64,000 nucleotides of DNA from Culex pipiens pallens (GCF_016801865.2 NC_068939.1:128264967-128328966), one strand, 5' to 3'; counted from the stretch's first letter, positions 45,032-55,290 are shown. Notes: generated by a model not told the origin, from the sequence alone. Numbers and translations: made by a program.

Positions 45032-45728
45032 GGGGTTACATGCATGTAAATCGGCAAAAATGTCAGAGGTTGGTTTGAGCACAAACATAAACTGTTTTTA
45101 AATCTGTTTTCAGGACATTAAAATATATATTTTCATCTGTTAACAACGCAAATTTGAGGACATTTGGTTGTATCATTGCCGAGATATAGCTATTTTAAGT
45201 TAGCAGTTTCAAAAACGGGTTCCAAGATATCTCAACACTGCTGTGACCAAATCGGCTCAAAATTTTGGTGAAGACTCGTTAAACCAATCCCGTGTGCATG
45301 ACGAAGGCCGATTTTCAAAAAGCTTATTTTTAAAAAAGATAAAAATATTTTGATGTTTTTCATATAAAAAATCGAGAGTTTTTGATTTTTGTATTTTAAA
45401 AAAATGCAAAATTTCAAAATCTGGCTTCTTCATGCACACGAGATATGTCTTGGGAGTCTTCACCTAAAATTTCAGCCAATTTGGTCTATCCCATCTCGAG
45501 ATATCGTGGCACCCGTAAATCAACTCGGTGTTCAGAAATAAACGCTCGCAAAGTTTGACAGTTCGCTTTGCGCATGGCAAAATGTTCAGCTAAAATCGTC
45601 TGTAACTTACTTTAATCATAAAATATCTTCATGAAACTTTCAGGAGTGATAGAAAATCATCTTTTAATTTCATTTAATAAATTTTCTGTAATATGAAATT
45701 TTGTGATTTTCTACATGTATGTAACCCC
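45032..45728. mobile_element. TTAA-flanked element with GGGGTTACATGCATGTA ends
   Basis: TTAA at 45028-45031 and 45729-45732 flanks inverted termini GGGGTTACATGCATGTA and TACATGTATGTAACCCC. The 697 bp body has inward repeats ('gaccaaatcggctcaaaattttgg' and 'atttcagccaatttggtc') but no long frame. It is likely a piggyBac-type non-autonomous element, distinct from the 240 bp TTAA family. Confidence 0.88.
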
Positions 45729-45732
45729 TTAA

Positions 45733-47493
45733 GGGGAAATGGAAAGGCAGCGCCATATTGAAATCACGACTCGAGTTTTTGGAAGTATTTTTAGGACAAT
45801 AACGTAAGTTACGAAGTTCTGTTTTATGCTGACGCTAAAAAGATCAACAATTTGGCTAGCTCTAAAAATGTTTCACCTTAAAGTAATTTTGTTTATTTAG
45901 TCTATCTTGTTTAATACTCTACTGGCTCAAATGGCTTCCTTTCTATCATTCTCATCAACAGGGCGTAATAGTGAATGTTTGGCCCTTTTGAAATGTTAGT
46001 CTTGCTTCCAAATTTTTAAAAATAATGTTTTTGAAAAAATCGGAAAATTCAACATATCGATGCTTGTGTGCTCTCTTATACTAACTGACATTTGGGTGGT
46101 TACGAGAAAATTGACTTTTTAACTTTGAATTACTGTTTCTCGGAAACTATTCGACAAAAAATTGTCCTAATAATTTTAAAGTATGCTCCTGACATAACTT
46201 AAAGACATGGTAAAATATGAAAACTTTTGAAATGCAAAACAAAATTTGGCAGAGAAATTACGAAAAAAAATCATGCTTGCAATTAGCACAAGTGTGTCTT
46301 GAACAGTGATTTGTATGAGTTAGCACAAACGTGCACAGGGCGAATTTTGCAGTTGAGCTAAAATGCTTCTTCGATGGCACAGTCGTGTATACTTCCAACG
46401 TGGCACTTGGTACAAAAGTGCGCAGAGTCATTTTATTGTAAAAATAGTAGTTATTTGTTGTTTCAATGTTTTTTGCGTAGTAACTTTGAATTGTTGCTAG
46501 TTAAGGAACATTTTTCTCAACAATACTTTTTTAATAGACTTGATTATCATTAAATTAATTGTGAAAATTGCAGTTTATGAGAGCAACTACCGTTAAAACT
46601 TGAATTTTATGAAGAAAAACTTAGTGAAGTGTGAGGTTTCATAAATATAATTATGATAATCCATGAAATAGCTTCAATAAGACCAACTATGACGAAAACC
46701 GAATAGTTCTACGCTTACAAACAGAAGAAAATGATTTTGTAAAAACTTTGAGCTAGTTTATTTTATTTCCATCATGTCATACGACCTTTTTAGAAATGCA
46801 AGATATCCAGAACACAAACCAAAGAATTGTTATGGTAGATGCTTCATATTTAAACATCAAAAATCGGAGCATTAGTTGCTTAGATATCTTTCCTATTTAT
46901 TTTCTATAAGCCGCTGTATATCAGCTACCAGAAGTCCAATCTCCAATGTCCCTTAGAAAATTTTGTAGCAAATTTTTTGAACTGTAAAAAAAGGTTTTCA
47001 GAAATGGTTACTCATGATCACTATTTTTAAAAATCGAAAAACTGCAAATATTTCACTGAAATCAAACTGTCGGTCTTTATCAAAAAATCTGTGATGTACT
47101 TTTCGACTGCAAATTCAAATTTACATATAACAAATAGTTCAAAAAAAATTATAAAAGAAATTCATTTATTTTTTTTCAAAAATCACAATTTTTATAAAAA
47201 ATTAAAATTCGGCAGCAATTTTTTTTACTATGCATATATATGGCTCAAAAATTGCAGGTTTTGCAACTCTAAAACAAATAAAAAAAAATCTCTAAAATAA
47301 AAAAAATACCAATTTCGGGAAATTGAGTTATTGTGAAAAATAAATAAATAATTACAAAACCGGCAAGATTTTTTCCGGGTACCTATTTTTTCTGAACAGT
47401 CCTCATCTATACCTACAACTTTGCCGAAGACACCAAATTGATCAGAAAATTCCTTCAAAAGTCACAGATTTTCGAATATACCATTTTTGTATG
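45733..47493. repeat. Foldback-family copy, disrupted
   Basis: 45955-46058 ('gggcgtaatagtgaatgtttggcc', 'gaaatgttagtcttg') and ~46850-47493 ('tcagctaccagaagtccaatctcc', 'ctacaactttgccgaagacacc') match the 10054-12219 family. The block 46060-46830 between them is of unknown origin. The terminal part of this copy resumes after the SINE at 48148 and ends at ~48246 with 'ataattgctcac'. Confidence 0.65.
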
Positions 47494-47516
47494 AACAGCT
47501 TCTAAAATTTAATGGA
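47494..47516. repeat. Target-site duplication of SINE 1 (left, 23 bp)
   Basis: 23 identical bases (beginning AACAGCTTCT and ending TTAATGGA) recur at 48125-48147. The paralogous empty site near 12085 has a single copy. Confidence 0.92.
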
Positions 47517-47517
47517 A

Positions 47518-47594
47518 GGGAGCAGCTGTGGCTGAATGGTTACAGTGTTTGCTTTGTAAGCGAATGGTTCTGGGTTCGATTCCCATCTGCTCCC
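47518..47594 (+). pseudogene. tRNA-like head of SINE 1, anticodon TGT
   Basis: GGGAGCAG pairs with CTGCTCCC (8 bp). The A box TGGCTGAATGG is a perfect consensus match and B box GGTTCGATTCC is perfect. The anticodon loop TTTGTAA gives TGT (Thr) within a TTTGC/GCGAA stem. Three extra bases between the acceptor stem and the D arm mean it is probably not a functional tRNA but a SINE promoter. Confidence 0.75.
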
Positions 47595-47651
47595 ATCGAG
47601 AAAGTTAAGGACATAGAAATACTTGAAATGCTGAATATAAACGAAAAATCA

Positions 47652-47730
47652 AAGTCGCCGAAGGCGGGGTTCGAACCCCCGTCCTTTGGATTGGTAAGCA
47701 AAAATGCTAACCACTAGGCCATGGCGACTT
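47652..47730 (-). pseudogene. Second tRNA-like module of SINE 1, reverse orientation
   Basis: On the minus strand AAGTCGCC pairs with GGCGACTT. An A box (TGGCCTAGTGG) and B box (GGTTCGAACCC) are both good. The anticodon stem has a mismatch and an 8-base loop, and the T-arm/acceptor junction has extra bases. Read as a tRNA it is degenerate; the anticodon (ACC or CCA) is uncertain. Confidence 0.7.
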
Positions 47731-48124
47731 GGTGAACATAGACTGGAATTAGGAATACTGTTACAACCAACCCGCAACGCCTTTCGAGGTGTATCCTAGG
47801 GTTCTACCTCTCCTACTAACATTGAGTCCAAAACCTCCCTACAAACATCTATACCACTAAGGTGACGTAGGGGTCCCTGCGCACTTTAGATAGGTGTTTA
47901 CTAACGATCCTTCATATCCCTGAGGATAGCTTGGACCCGGCCTGGACCCCCTTATGCCCTGGGCTGTATTACACACTCATCAAAAGATGAAGACATGGTA
48001 TCTCCCGTGTTGGATTATTGTTCCGGATGAGGGTCTAACACAACCAGACCAAACAGAGGGATAAGCGTTGTGGAGCCTTCCGGTGGTGGGGCGTCCTCCA
48101 AATGCTAATGCTAATGCTAATGCT

Positions 48125-48147
48125 AACAGCTTCTAAAATTTAATGGA
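48125..48147. repeat. Target-site duplication of SINE 1 (right)
   Basis: Exact second copy of 47494-47516, after which the interrupted foldback-family repeat continues ('gacttgtatgggtgaacc'). Confidence 0.92.
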
Positions 48148-48246
48148 GACTTGTATGGGTGAACCAATGACACAAAATGACTTCTTTGGTCATAGGGAAG
48201 TCCCCCACAAAGTTTCAGCCAACTCAAAAAAATGGTAGATAATTGC

Positions 48247-48566
48247 TCACTTCTCTTAATTTTATCCCTGTCTCAAATCTATTCGTTTTTCAAGAAGAAC
48301 TGACATTTTGGCTCATCATTCATTTATTTATCCAAAAATTAAAAAAAAATCATCAGCTCAATGTCTCTACAATCTTTTTGTCTCTTCAGTCAACAGTCTT
48401 TATCTCAAATGTGTCAAACGTCTTAAATGTTCACTAACCTTTTTTTGTCTAAAATAAACAGACTCACTGCCTTTCTGTCTCTATAATTTCAGTCCCAACA
48501 TGCTTTAAAACTCATCGGCTTATCAATTTCATTTGTATTTTTGTCTCAACTGCAATGCCATTCAAT
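48247..48566. repeat. Decayed minisatellite, CTGTCTCAACT core (part 2)
   Basis: 'ttatccctgtctcaaatc', 'ctttttgtctcttcagtc', 'ctttctgtctctat' and 'tttttgtctcaactg' show this is the same array as 44190-45027, split by ~3.2 kb of transposon insertions. Confidence 0.7.
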
Positions 48567-48579
48567 ACATTTTGTTTGC
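48567..48579. repeat. Target-site duplication of truncated LINE (left)
   Basis: ACATTTTGTTTGC also occurs at 48769-48781. Confidence 0.85.
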
Positions 48580-48768
48580 CTATTTCGCAGGTTATTTTTG
48601 CAAATTTCCTTCTCTGTCCAATCCGTTCTCCTTAGTACCAGTAAACTCTCTCTCCCCATTTCGAACAAATCAGCTGTTGAAAGGTAGTCCATATCTCAGC
48701 TCAGGATAACAACTGCACCAATGTCATTGTTAGAGCAACCTAATAAAATGAAATGAAATGAAAAAAAA
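48580..48768 (+). mobile_element. 5'-truncated LINE 3' end with ATGAA tail
   Basis: 189 bp between 13 bp duplications. It ends in 'aacctaataaaatgaaatgaaatg' plus an A-run, a simple-repeat tail typical of Jockey-like LINEs. The remaining body is 3' untranslated sequence with no frame. This may be the type of LINE that mobilises the SINEs, but the tails differ. Confidence 0.8.
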
Positions 48769-48781
48769 ACATTTTGTTTGC
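48769..48781. repeat. Target-site duplication of truncated LINE (right)
   Basis: Second copy of ACATTTTGTTTGC directly after the A-rich tail. Confidence 0.85.
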
Positions 48782-48794
48782 AGTTCAAAATAGT

Positions 48795-49110
48795 ATTTTA
48801 TGCAACAAGTGGCAAAAAAAGATGTTTCAGCACGAGTCGCACATCTATTCAACGGACTCCATGCGAATGCGAATGCGAATGCGAATGCGAGTCGCACATC
48901 TATTCAACGGGGTTCTCCAAGTTCTAGTTTTGCAGCGGGTGCATTGAATGGAATTTTAATTCAAATGTTTAGTCAATTCACCGTTTAGATCAAAGAAATA
49001 TTGAAAAGTAATACTTTTCGCTTCTATTATTTATGGTGAGAAAAGTAAGCCGTTTCGTCGTTCGAGAATAACAGAGAAAGTAAATAGTTTCACGACTGGA
49101 TTGCAAAAAC
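48795..49110. repeat. Dispersed repeat, TTTATGCAACAAGT family
   Basis: It shares 'tttatgcaacaagtggcaaaaa', 'gtttcgtcgttcgaga' and 'aaagtaaatagtttcacgactgga' with ~3658-3740 and ~40005-40320. It hosts the tail-only insertion at 48856-48887. Confidence 0.6.
48833..48910 (+). mobile_element. Tail-only retroposon insertion between 23 bp duplications
   Basis: The 23 bp at 48833-48855 (CGAGTCGCAC... to ...TTCAACGG) are repeated exactly at 48888-48910. Between them are only 32 bases: ACTCC followed by ATGCGA units. The junction resembles the 3' end of SINE 1 (...CCTCCA then AATGCT units) and the duplication has the same 23 bp length. I read this as an extremely 5'-truncated insertion of a related element. 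Confidence 0.8.
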
Positions 49111-49179
49111 CAAATTTTTACAACCATTTCACCTCACAATTTCAATTTTATGAACCCCCCAGTTGGCACCAGAGCAAAC

Positions 49180-49443
49180 GAAACGAAGTTGACTTTATAG
49201 CTAGCTATCGGCCACCATTGCTAGTACCAACCACTAGTGCCTTCCTTTTTAACTACAAGGAATTCGCCGCCCTGGGCTCCTAAGTGTATGAAAGTATGGC
49301 ACGGAGCGACGGCGCCGAATACCCATACTTACACAAAGAATTTTTTGAGCGCCCGCCGCGGGATTCGCACCGGCGACCTCTGGATTGTGAGTCCAGTGCG
49401 CGGTCCGATTGATCCACACGGGCGGGACAATTGTTAAGCAAAG
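49180..49443 (-). mobile_element. SINE 2: tRNA-derived retroposon
   Basis: The tRNA-like head (49352-49430, minus) has an anticodon arm CTGGA-CTCACAA-TCCAG (anticodon CAC, Val), a near-consensus B box GGTGCGAATCC and paired GGCGGGC/GCCCGCC-like ends. A ~170 bp GC-rich body follows, ending in a 'cttcgtttcg' tail. AGAGCAAAC at 49171-49179 and 49444-49452 could be a 9 bp target duplication. No similarity to SINE 1 was seen. Confidence 0.75.
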
Positions 49444-49452
49444 AGAGCAAAC

Positions 49453-50460
49453 CCCCGTGTCAATTATCTCGCAAACATTCCAAAACGTCAGCCCACAATT
49501 AAACCAAACAATCATTACGAAGCCACCAAATAATTTAGTACCAAGAACCATCATTCCCAAAAATCCCTCGACCAAATCGAATAAAACGTTCCCCAGGCAC
49601 ATCCTTGTCGAGAGAGATCCAAAGAGCAGAGTGTGAGGAAAAAAGTCAAACCAGAACACCGGGCTCCGACTTCGATCTCGGGATCCGGATTCAATTAAAA
49701 GCCAATAAAATTAAGCTTCAAAAACCCATCCTTATTCCATTAAATTTCGGCAACCTAGCCTTCCGTTGGACGACTCTATGAATAGAACCGTTCGCCAGCG
49801 CCAAAATCAATATCCCCCGTGGCTGACAGAGAAAGGGCCCACCCCCTAAATCGAAGCTCATCTCCCCGCTCTCTGGTGTTTTCTGGAAGAAGAGGTATCT
49901 TCTAGTACCACGAGATATCTGTCGGCTGCCAGCCGAGGGTGCTGCCTTTCCCGGTACCAAAACCACGAGACCACAGCATTGAAATTGTGGTTTTCCCGGG
50001 AGGGGGGGGGGGTAGGATAAAATTTGCCAAAAAAGGAACACCTCTTGGAGTTGAAGCCATCCCCGAACTTATTTGGCCGGATCCGGAAGTCGGAGCTTCT
50101 CCAACGAAATTATACCACCTTCAAAAAATCCTCAACCTTAGGCCCTTTCGGAACAAAAAAAAAATCGAAAAGACCAAAGAGAAAATTCAATCGCCAAAAG
50201 GGCAGAAAGGAAAAATAATACGGGAAAAGGTGAAAATAAAGAAGGAGCGCCTGACTTTGGATAAAAAAAGGTTAAATCACAGTTTCTTTCCATTATGGGT
50301 ATATTGTTCACTTCTGGTGGGGGCACCACGTCACGTTCCTCCAGAAGGTGGACTTATCGATTCTAGCAGACCTCACTTTCATCGAACTATGGCGGAACAC
50401 ACAATGCTTTCAATGTTTCCTCGGTATCTCAGCTGACTGCGCTGGTACCCGGTGCACCGA
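49453..50460. other. Unassigned GC-balanced segment
   Basis: Composition differs from the AT-rich surroundings and it resembles no other sequence in the window. It contains frames of 107-165 codons on both strands (49718-50041 minus, 49939-50436 plus), a G-run at 50001-50012 and a purine-rich stretch (50145-50270). No conserved motif was recognised, so coding status is unknown. It may be the remnant of an LTR or other large element. Confidence 0.35.
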
Positions 50461-50696
50461 AAGACCTTCAAGATACCAGGAATGAATTTCAATATTACTT
50501 ATTTCAAGAAATTGAAAGACAAAAATCATTCATTTCATTTTCAAAATTTTTAAGCAAAAAGCATTTCAGTTACAGTTTTTTTCTCTCTAAATTGTAAAAT
50601 ATATCAAAACTCATTGAATAAAATCTGTATTCTATAAAAGCAATATTCAATTTGATGGCCTGGCAAAAGCTTTAGAGCTAACTAATTTATGATCAA
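50461..50696. other. AT-rich spacer
   Basis: I see nothing supportable. Confidence 0.35.
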
Positions 50697-50933
50697 CACA
50701 CAAAAAAAAGTCATGGTAATATTACATCTGGGAAGGGGTACATCTTTTATGTCAGAAAAAAAGGTGTAATTTTACCTCTGAAAATGTGTTATTTTACTTT
50801 TCCAGTTCAGTTTTCTGGTGTAATGTCACTTTTTCAGTCTATATTGAGGTAAAATTACATCATAAAAGAGGTAATATTCAACCTTCCAACATTGCAGCTT
50901 CCAAAATTACATTATTTTTTACTGTGAATGAAT
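50697..50933. mobile_element. MITE with 'ttaccTCATAAAAGAGG' type body, copy 1
   Basis: A-run/T-run ends (near 'cacaaaaaaaagtc' and 'attttttactgtg') enclose a body with 'acatctgggaaggggtacatc' and 'gaggtaatattcaaccttcc'. The same blocks occur in reverse at 59913-60081. Confidence 0.65.
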
Positions 50934-51654
50934 TACATTTGAGAAGGGTGTAAGTTATTTAAATATTATTGTTTTTCGTAATTTAAATATTGCTGTATCT
51001 AAAAAAACTCCAAAAAATACATTTCCAAAGGTCAGAGCGTTCTGAACGGTATGTCCACGCATCCTTTCTCCTAGTTGATTTGATCCATTCCATTGTTGGT
51101 ACTATTTTTAATTGCTTTAAAAAGGCCTTACAAAGAATAAAAAAAGAGAGATATTCTAAATGTCACCAAATAAGCCCTCATTTCAAACGAAGATGTATCG
51201 ATTTTTTTTTATTCCAAAGATTTAAAAAAAACGTAAAATTTTCAAAATATTTTGAGATTTTAAAACCGCTCTTAAAATTTAAAAAGGTCTGAGAACGTAT
51301 AAATTGAAAAGAGTGGACTTTATTAAAATTCCACGTAAGTACATTCGATTGCAAATTCAATTTATCGACCATCATTTACGTTACAGGAATTGTTTTTTTT
51401 TCGAAAAATTCCTATATTTTTCAAATACTTTTGAAAAGTATCTAAAGAACATCAAATATTGGATAAAAATTTAAGGGTCTACCTGTTTTTATCTGATAAG
51501 TCCCTGCATCCTGTAACTTTGCCTAAGACACAGAATCGATCAGTAACTCCTTTCTAATGATACGGATTTTCCAATATTTTCATAAAAATTTCGTACACAG
51601 GAAGACCGGCCAATGCAAAATCTACCAAAATTGCAAAAACAAAAACTTAAAACT
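50934..51654. repeat. Repeat scraps in AT-rich DNA
   Basis: 50934-51030 matches the inner side of an arm of the 22780-24416 element ('acatttgagaagggtgtaag'). 51330-51420 and 51500-51560 carry foldback-family scraps ('gattgcaaattcaattta', 'taactttgcctaagacacagaatcgatc'). Confidence 0.5.
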
Positions 51655-52870
51655 TGCTGAAATGTTTTCAAAATTTATTCTGAAAAAGCAAATAATTGTT
51701 TAACTAGTTTCAATATTAAAAGACCAAATTGTTGTTTTCATCTGAAAACTTTTTTAAATATTTTCAAAAAAGTGCTGGGCCAAATAATTAAATATTTTAG
51801 GTTAGTTAAACAAAAATATTGTTATTTTTAACTGAAAATTGTTCAAATATTATCAATAACTGGCTGGGCCAAAATTTTAAATTTGCTTGTATCTGAAAAC
51901 TTGGTTAAATATTTTTAAACACTATCAAATTCCATTTGCTATTTGTTAAGCTGTTTTATTTTCAATATTGGAAAAAAAATCGGAGGATTTTTTAGCTATA
52001 CTGAAAAAAAGTAAATTTACACTATCATCTGAAAAATTGTTAAAACATTTTCAAAAACTGGCTGGACCAAACTATTTAATGTATTTAGCTAATATGTAAA
52101 GCTGTTTTTTAATATTTAAACAAATCAAATAATTTTTTAGCTATTTTAGGCCGTTGCAAATATTTTTCAAAGTTTATGTCGCCTTCCCCCCCCTTCCCTT
52201 CAAAATTGGTCCGAAAAATCAGGGGGCAGAAAAATATTTTTTCAAAAAAATATCAAAATTTCAATGGAAATAGACAACTGAGAACAATCTAAATCGCCTT
52301 TTTCTGCATTGATAATCATATTTAACATGTTTGGACTCGTTTAAAAATATTTTGAACTTTTATAAAATTACAATGTACAGCACCGCAAAAACTTTTTTTT
52401 TCTCGCAAAAATAAAATTTTCGTCAGTACTTAGAAATTTTGGAAATCAATGATTGCAAGACAACTGGATAGGTGTATGATGCATTTAAAAAAAGCTTTTT
52501 TCATTCAAATGTTGACACCGTGGCCTATAATTTCAATTTTTAACTTTTTTTATTTTTTTGCCCCCCCCCCCCACCCAACCCCCCTCGAATTTGATCAGAG
52601 TCGAGGGACATAAACTTCAAAAAATATTTGCAACGGCCTTATTGGAAAAAAATCAATAAAATATTGTTTTTATCTGAAAACTTGATGAAATATTTTCAAA
52701 AAACTGGTTGGGCTAAGTTATCAAAAATCTTTAGCTATTTTTTTGATGTTAAAATAATCAAAGGAATTTTAGATATTTTATTTAAAATATTAAAAAAAAA
52801 ACAAATTTTTGCTTTCATCTGAAAACTTGTTGAAATATTTTCAAAAACTAACATAGCCAAATTGTCAAAT
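51655..52870. repeat. Degenerate tandem repeat, unit ~85-130 bp, interrupted
   Basis: A unit containing 'catctgaaaacttgttgaaatattttcaaaaactggctgggccaaa' and 'ttagctattt' recurs, in diverged form, near 51728, 51815, 51890, 52026, 52670 and 52815. The MITE at 52148-52638 splits it. Confidence 0.75.
52148..52638 (+). mobile_element. Complete MITE, GGCCGTTGCAAAT family (Harbinger-like)
   Basis: 491 bp with inverted ends GGCCGTTGCAAATATTTTTC and '...aaaatatttgcaacggcc', flanked by TTA on both sides (52145-52147 and 52639-52641). A 3 bp TTA target is typical of PIF/Harbinger transposons; the superfamily call is inference. A C-run lies at 52561-52572. Relatives are at 874, 4888 and 59384. Confidence 0.88.
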
Positions 52871-52889
52871 GACTTCCGCAAATTTTTAC

Positions 52890-53340
52890 CTAATTCAACC
52901 TAAATTTGTTTAAATCGTCGCCATCGTGCTAACTTGTCGTACGTGCATTTTGGGCCAAATTGAGTTGAGAACGCCATTTTTTGCAGCTCAAAATGCCTCA
53001 CATTTTGACCTTCACAGATCCCCAAAATTCGATTTCAATCCTGAGATATTCAATAAAAACCGAAAAAACTCCGTGCATTTTTGTCACTTTACATACGAAA
53101 GAAGTTTAATCATGTCGAGCTATCTTGTCACTCTCTGAAAATTGATGTAAGTGCGACAATTGGCCAAAAGGATTTCAGGTCAGAACGCGTTTGACGCACG
53201 TAGAAGTTAGACTACCGTAAACATTTGTAATTATAACTCGGGACAATGCACAGAATGGTCAACCAAACAAAACGTATAGTTTATTAATAGTATATCTGAA
53301 AATGTATAATTGTAATTTTTGCGCAAACATCAGGTTTAAT
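52890..53340. repeat. Dispersed repeat, 'gccaaattgagttgagaacgcc' family, copy 1
   Basis: 'atcgtgctaacttgtcgtacgtgcattt', 'gagttgagaacgccatttt' and 'aaaattcgatttcaatcctgag' correspond to sequence at 58190-58450. Ends were not defined. Confidence 0.6.
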
Positions 53341-54718
53341 CAACTAAACCCAAAATACTAAGCCCGCGATAAACTTTCCGTACTCCCTACCTCAAAACCA
53401 CCCTCAAAGGCTCACCCTTCTCCTCACAAAACCGCCTGATTATGGTTTTGCCCTCCTCGAACTCCATACCTCCGAGGGGTATACTCCACTCTCACAGAAA
53501 GAATGAGGGAAAATCCCGATAAGAGCACACGCCCCCACACCGTTCGATTCTTCAACTATTGTCCGCCGGCGGTTCTCCTCATGTGAATCATGTGCCGGGG
53601 GTTCGATTTGTCGACCACCCTCCACCTTCCACGTGTTCCCTGATGGCACGTTTTCTGGCTCGAACAAATGTACTTTTAATCAACAAGATATGCTGTTTGA
53701 AAGTGGAAGCGATAGTCCGACTTCGGAGATACACAATACTTCTCCAGTTTCTCCTCGTGTGGTACAATGTTGTTATCTGAAGAGGGATTTTTCCCGAGAA
53801 GGTTGGAACTGGAAAGCCAGGTGAATAGGCCATTTGTAGCGAAAGTAACGAGCAGTGAACTCGTTTGCTGGAGGATCACGTGAGGTCTAGTCGAGATATG
53901 GAGCGGAATCCTGGATACGTCGAGATAAGGGAAGCGATTGTTGTAGGAGCATTTTGTACCGGAGACATCTGGTGGGAAAATCGCAAAAGCGCCTGAAGGT
54001 AGACATCTGAGGAGCACTATTGTAAGATTGGTAACTAAATTGCAAAAGAACTATGTAAGAGTGACATCTAGTGGCAAAAAAAAGAAAAACGCCTAAATAT
54101 AGACTACCATTAAAGACCGTTCTATACCGTACAATGACGAGTCTAAAAACTTCGCCAATGTTCCCAAATTAGAACACGATTCCCGCAGAAGCCACTAATT
54201 TATGCAAAATCGCTTTCGGTACAATTCTATACCTCCCCCTCCCTCCCTCCTCGAGAAGGCCCATGACTGCCGCCGGTTGTTTAACGACAATATCTCGAAT
54301 TAATAGCTTTTAAAATGTTTCATTTTGTGACACATCATCGTCCGGGAGTACCCCTCCTCCCCTTAGGCACTTTCACAGCTGCCACAATTCACCGTTTGTC
54401 GTTTGCTGCTGTTGTTGTTGTTGTTGAGAAGAAATCGCACATTCCGCAAGCAATTCTTCGTCATCACCATCATCATTCTTAGGCCGTGGGCCTCTTCAGG
54501 TACAGAAGTTGAATATTTATTGCGTAGAGTGGTGAGACGGGCGGGAATGTGGGGTTAAAATAGGGATTTTGATGATTTTTGAAAAATTTAGGCAATGCAA
54601 AAACTAGAATTCTTTAAAAAAATCAAAACTGGCTTCGTTAACAGATTTTCTCAAAAACAATAGACATCAATTCAATTTTAGAGTATAAAGGAAACCCGGT
54701 TTTAAATATTTGAAAAAA
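53341..54718. other. Mostly unique sequence with one ambiguous open frame
   Basis: 53390-54540 is balanced in composition. A plus frame open from 53507 to 53827 has plausible amino-acid composition in its second half but no ATG of note, domain or splice evidence. Overlapping minus frames (53588-54017) are equally long. 'gacatctggtgggaaaatcgcaaaa' (53964) and 'gacatctagtggcaaaaaaaag' (54062) form a diverged direct repeat. GTT repeats lie near 54409. Confidence 0.35.
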
Positions 54719-55290
54719 TACAAAAAGACAAAAAGACAAAAAGACAAAAAGACAAAAAGACAAAAAGACAAAAAGACAAAAAGACAAAAAGACAAAAAGA
54801 CAAAAAGACAAAAAGACAAAAAGACAAAAATACAAAAAGACAAAAAGACAAAAAGACAAAAAGACAAAAAGACGAAAAGACAAAAAGACAAAAAGACAAA
54901 AAGACAAAAAGATAAAAAGACAAAAAGACAAAAAGACAAAAAGACAAAAAGACAAAAAGACAAAAAGACAAAAAGACAAAAAGACAAAAAGACAAAAAGA
55001 CAAAAAGACAAAAAGACAAAAAGACAAAAAGACAAAAAGACAAAAAGACAAAAAGACAAAAAGACAAAAAGACAAAAAGACAAAAAGACAAAAAGACAAA
55101 AAGACAAAAATACAAAAAGACAAAAAGACAAAAAGACAAAAAGACAAAAAGACAAAAAGACAAAAAGAAAAAAAGACAAAAAGACAAAAAGACAAAAAGA
55201 CAAAAAGACAAAAAGACAAAAAGATAAAAAGACAAAAAGACAAAAAGACAAAAAGACAAAAAGACAAAAAGACAAAAATACAAAAATAAA
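54719..55290. repeat. 8-bp satellite ACAAAAAG
   Basis: About 71 nearly uniform units with rare point variants (ATAAAAAG, ACGAAAAG, ACAAAAAT). The four long open frames, encoding Lys/Thr/Asp/Gln or Phe/Leu/Ser/Cys repeats, are artefacts of the unit lacking stops. Confidence 0.97.

Larger units (their letters stand above)
47517..48124 (+). mobile_element. SINE 1: 608 bp tRNA-related retroposon with convergent tRNA-like modules
   Basis: Bounded by 23 bp duplications. It starts with a tRNA-like module on the plus strand (47518-47594), has a second tRNA-like module on the minus strand (47652-47730), then ~370 bp of GC-balanced unrelated body, and ends with four AATGCT units (48101-48124). Pol III boxes A (47529-47539) and B (47573-47583) in the head could drive transcription. 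Target duplications and the short-repeat tail indicate mobilisation by a LINE. The known Culex SINE Twin is also dimeric, but its tRNA units are in tandem; here they face each other. Confidence 0.88.

Noticed and set aside
47518..47594. Functional tRNA-Thr(TGT) gene
   Set aside because: Three extra bases between acceptor and D stems, and the sequence is the head of a SINE bounded by 23 bp duplications.
49352..49430. Functional tRNA-Val(CAC) gene on the minus strand
   Set aside because: D arm poorly paired, B box altered, and it is fused to a SINE-like body.
49939..50436. 165-codon plus-strand protein
   Set aside because: No motif recognised and it includes a translated G-run and purine tract; left as unassigned sequence.
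53507..53827. Candidate coding exon
   Set aside because: Composition is plausible, but there is no domain, no supported splice sites and equally long frames on the other strand.
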